Assembly: GCA_018825865.1 (NCBI GenBank)
Contig: JAHKAF010000100.1
Span: 1 to 16,323, forward strand
Direction of reading: 5' to 3'
DNA from: Nanobdellota archaeon
Lineage (GTDB): Archaea > Nanobdellota > Nanobdellia > Pacearchaeales > GW2011-AR1
DNA length: 16,323 nucleotides
The notes under the pieces were generated by a model. It was not told where the DNA came from, searched no databases, and worked only from the letters and a program-made list of their open reading frames with translations. Position numbers and translations under genes: made by a program. This document shows positions 13,216 to 16,323 of this stretch, piece by piece (within the stretch, counting starts at the first letter, position 1; every line of letters starts with the position of its first letter).

Positions 13216-14334
13216 ATGGAGGATGTTTATAGTCAAGAAAGAGGGAGTAGTTATTCAGATATTCCTTCGAGTTTATCGCCTGAAATAAGAGAAATTGACA
13301 GGGAGTTAGCAGAACTTTTGAAAAAGCAATCAGCAAAGATTAAAGTTATCGGTGTTGGAGGAGGGGGCGGAAATTCTCTGAGCAGAATGAGGGAGATTGG
13401 GATTAAAGGAGGAGAGCTTATCGCAGTTAATACTGATGCTCAGGATTTATTATATACTAATGCAGACCAGAAAATCCTTATTGGAAGAGAGTTGACACAG
13501 GGGTTGGGTGCAGGAAGTAATCCAAAGGTAGGGCAGGAAGCAGCAAAAGAATCTGAATCAGAGATAAAGAAAAAAATCGCAGGAAGTGATATGATTTTCA
13601 TTACTTGTGGTTTAGGTGGTGGAACTGGTACTGGTGCAGCCCCGGTAATAGCCAATCTCGCAAAAAAACAAGGAGCATTAACCATCGGAGTTGTCACATT
13701 ACCATTTACAATTGAGGGGAGAAAAAGGATAGAAAATGCAATGGAAGGGTTAGAAAAAATGGAAGCAGCTGTAGATACTTTAATAGTTATTCCGAATGAT
13801 AAACTTCTTGAGTTAGCCCCAGACCTCCCTCTGCACACAGCATTCAAAATCGCAGACGAGATTCTAACCAATGCTGTTAAAGGAACAACAGAACTTGTAA
13901 CGACTTCAGGTTTAGTTAATTTGGACTTTGCAGATATAAAAACAGTAATGGTCGACGGAGGAGTCTCGTTGATTGGAATGGGAGAATCAGATACTGAGCA
14001 GAGAGCTCTCGACGCTGTTGAAAAAGCAATACAAAATCCTCTTCTCGATGTTGATATTTCAAATGCAACTGGCGCGTTAGTAAATATAATTGGGGGTCCT
14101 GACATGAGCTTGGATGAATGTAAGACTGTAATTGAAACAGTAGGAGATAGATTAAGCCCTGACGCAAAATTAATTTGGGGCGCGCAAATATCTCCTGACA
14201 TGGAAAAGACCTTAAGAGTTTTATTAATTGTAACTGGAGTAAAAAGTTCACAAATCCTCGGGCACGGAGAATCAGTTGAATCTCTCCGCCACAAGGAAAT
14301 TGAGGAAGAATTAGGTATTGAGTTTTTTGAGTGA
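13216..14334 (+). CDS. ftsZ: Cell division protein FtsZ
   Basis: This 372-residue tubulin-family GTPase polymerises into the cytokinetic ring. GTP-binding blocks: VIGVGGGGGNSL (44-55), AVNTDAQDL (70-78), the tubulin signature GGGTGTG (134-140), and PFTIEGRKR (163-171). The T7 synergy loop NLDFADI (235-241) carries the acidic residues that hydrolyse GTP in the next subunit. All are intact. An N-terminal extension of about 40 residues is Ser/Glu-rich, and the tail after SSQILG is short, ending in EELGIEFFE. The ATG at 13216 was chosen because the TATA box places transcription there; a GTG at 13201 is less likely. It leads the ftsZ-secE-spt5-rpl11 cluster typical of archaea. Confidence 0.97.
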   Translation: MEDVYSQERGSSYSDIPSSLSPEIREIDRELAELLKKQSAKIKVIGVGGGGGNSLSRMREIGIKGGELIAVNTDAQDLLYTNADQKILIGRELTQGLGAGSNPKVGQEAAKESESEIKKKIAGSDMIFITCGLGGGTGTGAAPVIANLAKKQGALTIGVVTLPFTIEGRKRIENAMEGLEKMEAAVDTLIVIPNDKLLELAPDLPLHTAFKIADEILTNAVKGTTELVTTSGLVNLDFADIKTVMVDGGVSLIGMGESDTEQRALDAVEKAIQNPLLDVDISNATGALVNIIGGPDMSLDECKTVIETVGDRLSPDAKLIWGAQISPDMEKTLRVLLIVTGVKSSQILGHGESVESLRHKEIEEELGIEFFE

Positions 14335-14338
14335 GAAG

Positions 14339-14569
14339 ATGTTTGAACTAATAATAGATAAAGAAGAAGTTTTAGAAAAATTAATGAATTATTCTCCTGG
14401 AGATAATAATATATCTGGAGATATAAAATTAAGACAAGGTGCAGAACATGTAATTCCTATTTATGATGATTTGGATGAAGATATTCAAAATCAATTTCCA
14501 CGAGAAAAGATTATGTCTCAATATGATTTTCTAAAACAAAATGTTCCTTTGGATGAGAGTTTTCTTTAA
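14339..14569 (+). CDS. Unknown 76-residue acidic protein after ftsZ
   Basis: I do not recognise this protein. It starts 4 bases after the ftsZ stop and has no strong ribosome site, so it probably relies on ftsZ translation. It is acidic (DDLDEDIQNQFPREK, VPLDESFL) with a helical start (DKEEVLEKLMNY) and no membrane segment. Its place between ftsZ and secE is not part of the usual archaeal cluster. It could be a division-associated factor or a lineage-specific insert; the sequence does not say which. Confidence 0.6.
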   Translation: MFELIIDKEEVLEKLMNYSPGDNNISGDIKLRQGAEHVIPIYDDLDEDIQNQFPREKIMSQYDFLKQNVPLDESFL

Positions 14570-14621
14570 AACTCCTTCAATCTGCGAATGTAAATGAGCA
14601 GTTATTTCACCAACAAACATT

Positions 14622-14629
14622 TTTTAAAC
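14622..14629 (+). promoter_or_regulatory. TATA box of secE
   Basis: TTTTAAAC is centred about 25 bp before the secE ATG at 14650, giving a leaderless transcript separate from ftsZ. Confidence 0.5.
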
Positions 14630-14649
14630 TCCCAACATTTCTACAAATC

Positions 14650-14832
14650 ATGGTAAAGAAAACTTTCAACTCATTGAAATCATTTGTCTTAAAATCTAAA
14701 CGAGTTTGGATGGTTCTGAAAAAACCGACGAGAAAAGAATTCGAGACAATTGCCAAGGTTTCAGCGATAGGGATTCTCCTGCTTGGTTTAATCGGTTTTG
14801 TAATCTCTTTGGTGATGAAGCCGTTTGTTTAG
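14650..14832 (+). CDS. secE: Protein translocase subunit SecE (Sec61 gamma)
   Basis: The 60-residue protein has the archaeal SecE layout. An amphipathic helix rich in Lys/Arg is followed by the conserved surface motif WMVLKKPTRKEFETIAKV (about 20-37) and a single C-terminal membrane segment (about 38-56, IGILLLGLIGFVISLVM). SecE clamps SecY in the membrane to make the protein-conducting channel. Size and position before spt5 and rpl11 match other archaea. The start follows a TATA box at leaderless spacing. Confidence 0.93.
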   Translation: MVKKTFNSLKSFVLKSKRVWMVLKKPTRKEFETIAKVSAIGILLLGLIGFVISLVMKPFV

Positions 14833-14837
14833 GAAAA

Positions 14838-14845
14838 TTTATAAA
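14838..14845 (+). promoter_or_regulatory. TATA box upstream of spt5
   Basis: TTTATAAA directly after secE predicts transcription from about 14868. A second TATA-like GTTTAAAG (14885-14892) sits 25 bp before the GTG at 14913 and would give a leaderless spt5 mRNA. Confidence 0.5.
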
Positions 14846-14912
14846 CCCAAAATTTTAAGTATTATCATTATTCTTTAATATTATGTTTAAAGGATAGTTG
14901 GAACAAAATAAA

Positions 14913-15374
14913 GTGATATTTATAATAAAAGTAACCACAAACAAAGAAGAGAATGCGGTTAGTATGATTGCAGATAGAATTGAGAAAAAGGACCTAAATA
15001 TATATTCTGTTTCCCGACCACATGGGTTAAGAGGATATATTCTTCTAGAGGCAGAGGACAGAGATTCTGCAGAAGAGGCTGTGTTCAATCTCCCGTATGT
15101 AAAAGGAATAATTGGAAAGACAATTGGATACGAAGAAATCAAGAATATGGTTGAGCCTTCTGTTGAAACCATCTCGATAAAAGAAGGAGATATTGTAGAA
15201 ATGATTTCAGAACCTTTCAAAAAAGAAAAAGCAAAGGTCGTGAGAATAGATAAACAAAAAGAAGAAGTTGTCGTGAGTTTGCTTGGCGCAGTGGTTCCAT
15301 TGCCAGTAACAGTAAAGTTGGATAATGTTAAGGTAATAAGACGTGAAGAAATGGAGGAAGCTGAGGATGAATGA
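14913..15374 (+). CDS. spt5: Transcription elongation factor Spt5 (NusG homologue)
   Basis: The protein has 153 residues from a GTG at 14913; a TTG at 14898 would add five residues (MEQNK). The GTG is favoured because the protein then begins (M)IFIIKVTT, like other archaeal Spt5. The NGN domain (1-85) includes LNIYSVSRPHGLRGYILLEAE and LPYVKGIIG. The KOW domain (about 95-147) has IKEGDIVEMISEPFKKEKAKV, and its final strands run to VTVKLDNVKVI. Spt5 with Spt4 binds the RNA polymerase clamp and keeps elongation processive. No ATG fits. The 3' end overlaps the next ORF by 8 bp, in the usual secE-spt5-rpl11 order. Confidence 0.93.
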   Translation: MIFIIKVTTNKEENAVSMIADRIEKKDLNIYSVSRPHGLRGYILLEAEDRDSAEEAVFNLPYVKGIIGKTIGYEEIKNMVEPSVETISIKEGDIVEMISEPFKKEKAKVVRIDKQKEEVVVSLLGAVVPLPVTVKLDNVKVIRREEMEEAEDE

Positions 15375-15606
15375 GTTTTATAAATTATTTATAAGAACAA
15401 AATTGTGGTTTATAGAGGATAATATGCCATTCCATAAAGAGAGGATGCAAACATATAGGGATTTCCTCGCTTCGTCAGCATTAGATACAGAAGGAAGGGC
15501 TTATGTAAAAACCATCTATGAGGCTTATTCTAAAAGGTATCATCAATTATTAAACGAAAGAAATACATTAAATACATTATTAACTAAACTACAAAATGCA
15601 AGTTAA
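15367..15606 (+). CDS. Unknown 79-residue protein embedded between spt5 and rpl11
   Basis: I do not recognise this protein. The start at 15367 has GGAGG 9 nt upstream within spt5 and overlaps the spt5 end by 8 bp; an upstream ATG at 15343 lacks such a site. Its end overlaps the rpl11 start by 11 bp. It is basic, aromatic-rich at first (NEFYKLFIRTKLWF), then helical (RAYVKTIYEAYSKRYHQLLNERN), with no cysteines. The double overlap means it is made with Spt5 and L11. A helical basic protein could bind RNA or a ribosomal or polymerase partner, but this is inference from context. Confidence 0.75.
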   Translation: MNEFYKLFIRTKLWFIEDNMPFHKERMQTYRDFLASSALDTEGRAYVKTIYEAYSKRYHQLLNERNTLNTLLTKLQNAS

Positions 15607-16219
15607 AATATTAGCAGAAGGCGGAGAAATGAAACCAAGCCCAGCATTGAGCCAAAAGCTCGGGCCAATAGGAATTAATGTTAATCAAGTTATTCAGAAA
15701 GTAAATGAGGCAACAAAAAATTTCAAAGGAATGAAAGTTCCTGTTGAGTTAGAAATTAATCCGTCGACAAAGGATTTTGAAATAAAGATTTTCTCCCCAC
15801 CAGTTTCAGAATTAATGAAAAAAGAATTAGGAATCGAGAAGGGTTCATGCGAACAAAAGAGATTCAAGCAGGCAAATGCTTCAATAGGACAAATAATCTC
15901 GGTAGCAAAAACAAAATCCCAAAATTTACTTTGTAAAGATTTGAAATCAGCTGTAAAAACAGTTGTTGGAACTTGTGTAAGTTTAGGGGTTTTAATTGAG
16001 AATAAACCTGCCAAAGAAATTGAGAATGAAATAGATGAAGGGAAGTATGATAAGGAAATTAAAGGCGAAATAACTGAAACCTCCGAGGATAAAAAGAAAG
16101 AATTAGAAGAATATTTTTCAAAGGTAAAATTAGAGCAGGATAGAATAAAGAAACAAGAGCAAGCTCTAAAAGAAGCCAAGGAAGAAAAAGACGCCAAGAA
16201 AGCCGGAACAGAAGAGTAG
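15596..16219 (+). CDS. rpl11: Ribosomal protein L11 (uL11) with C-terminal coiled-coil extension
   Basis: The protein has 207 residues. The L11 N-terminal domain has KILAEGGEMKPSPALSQKLGP and IGINVNQVIQKVNEATKNFKG (3-45), with the conserved Pro-rich loop. The RNA-binding C-terminal domain is about 70-140, ending in KTVVGTCVSLGVLIENKPAKE. Residues about 145-207 are a Glu/Lys-rich helical extension that makes it longer than the usual 160 or so residues. L11 binds the GTPase-associated centre of 23S rRNA with the L10 stalk. There is no Shine-Dalgarno; the start is coupled to the previous ORF by overlap. The usual following genes rpl1-rpl10-rpl12 are elsewhere, on the opposite strand. Confidence 0.95.
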   Translation: MQVKILAEGGEMKPSPALSQKLGPIGINVNQVIQKVNEATKNFKGMKVPVELEINPSTKDFEIKIFSPPVSELMKKELGIEKGSCEQKRFKQANASIGQIISVAKTKSQNLLCKDLKSAVKTVVGTCVSLGVLIENKPAKEIENEIDEGKYDKEIKGEITETSEDKKKELEEYFSKVKLEQDRIKKQEQALKEAKEEKDAKKAGTEE

Positions 16220-16227
16220 AAGAATAG

Positions 16228-16235
16228 TTTTATAA
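16228..16235 (+). promoter_or_regulatory. TATA box of the tRNA-Pro gene
   Basis: TTTATAAA is centred about 28 bp before the first base of the tRNA, a normal distance for an archaeal tRNA promoter. Confidence 0.6.
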
Positions 16236-16259
16236 ATCATTTCATCCCTTTTTTCATAA

Positions 16260-16323
16260 GGGGATGTGGTGTAGCTTGGTAGCATTGCAGGTTTGGGACC
16301 TGCCGACCCAGGTTCAAATCCTG
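16260..16323 (+). tRNA. tRNA-Pro (anticodon TGG), 3' end beyond the window
   Basis: The acceptor 5' strand GGGGATG is followed by a D arm around AGCTTGGTAGCAT. The anticodon stem GCAGG/CCTGC holds loop TTTGGGA with anticodon TGG. The T arm CCAGG-TTCAAAT-CCTG then runs into the window end. The acceptor 3' strand and any CCA are not in view. It reads proline codons CCA and, by wobble, others. There is no sign of an intron in the anticodon loop. Confidence 0.93.

Noticed and set aside
13440..14294. Long open frame (284 codons) antisense to ftsZ
   Set aside because: ftsZ on the other strand is fully supported by family motifs; the antisense product is Ser/Pro/Ile-rich with no motif or promoter.
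15694..16197. Minus-strand frame of 167 codons opposite rpl11
   Set aside because: It is a Phe/Ser-rich mirror of the Glu/Lys-rich L11 tail; no independent support.
1..16323. Search for CRISPR repeats, transposase genes or a toxin-antitoxin pair
   Set aside because: No regularly spaced repeats or transposase motifs were seen; the P-loop kinase resembles zeta toxins only in general kinase motifs and has no antitoxin beside it.

Overview
This window is an A+T-rich piece of an archaeal chromosome. It carries archaeal-type information-processing genes: ribosomal proteins L1, L10/P0, P1/L12, L11 and L40e, Spt5, SecE, hypusine-type IF5A and the archaeal wyosine enzyme Taw1. Many genes have a TATA box 25-30 bp before the start codon with no Shine-Dalgarno, the pattern of leaderless archaeal transcripts. 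Compact genes, FtsZ, overlapping starts and many small unrecognised proteins suggest a DPANN-type archaeon (Woesearchaeota/Pacearchaeota-like). That placement is inference; no rRNA gene is present to settle it.

Layout. 39-3305 (-): XPD/DinG-like helicase interrupted in its Walker A motif by a 448-residue intein with a LAGLIDADG endonuclease. 3364-3798 (-): unknown protein. 3917-6178 (-): ribosomal stalk operon L1 - L10 - unknown 132-aa protein - P1/L12, read from one promoter with a structured leader. 6471-7142 (+): promoter, 38-codon upstream ORF, a Rossmann/CARF-like protein and a 71-aa protein. 7208-8850 (-): a relic of the taw1 3' end, a small lipoprotein gene, then taw1. 8886-11002 (-): site-2 protease, L40e and IF5A. 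11054-12341 (+): FKBP-type prolyl isomerase and a P-loop kinase, divergent from IF5A across one symmetrical TATA box. 12342-12944 (-): membrane protein. 13216-16219 (+): ftsZ - 76-aa protein - secE - spt5 - 80-aa protein - rpl11. A tRNA-Pro(UGG) runs off the right end.

Most of the window serves translation (stalk, L1/L11/L40e, IF5A, wyosine synthesis on tRNA-Phe, tRNA-Pro), secretion and membrane proteolysis (SecE, S2P), transcription elongation (Spt5), folding (FKBP) and division (FtsZ). Small unrecognised genes sit inside otherwise conserved operons, between L10 and L12, between spt5 and rpl11, and between ftsZ and secE. The best leads are: these embedded genes; a P0 without the usual factor-binding tail; a hairpin that holds the Shine-Dalgarno of the CARF-like gene; the duplicated taw1 3' end flanking the lipoprotein gene; and the P-loop intein. 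I found no CRISPR array, no transposase and no clear defence island.
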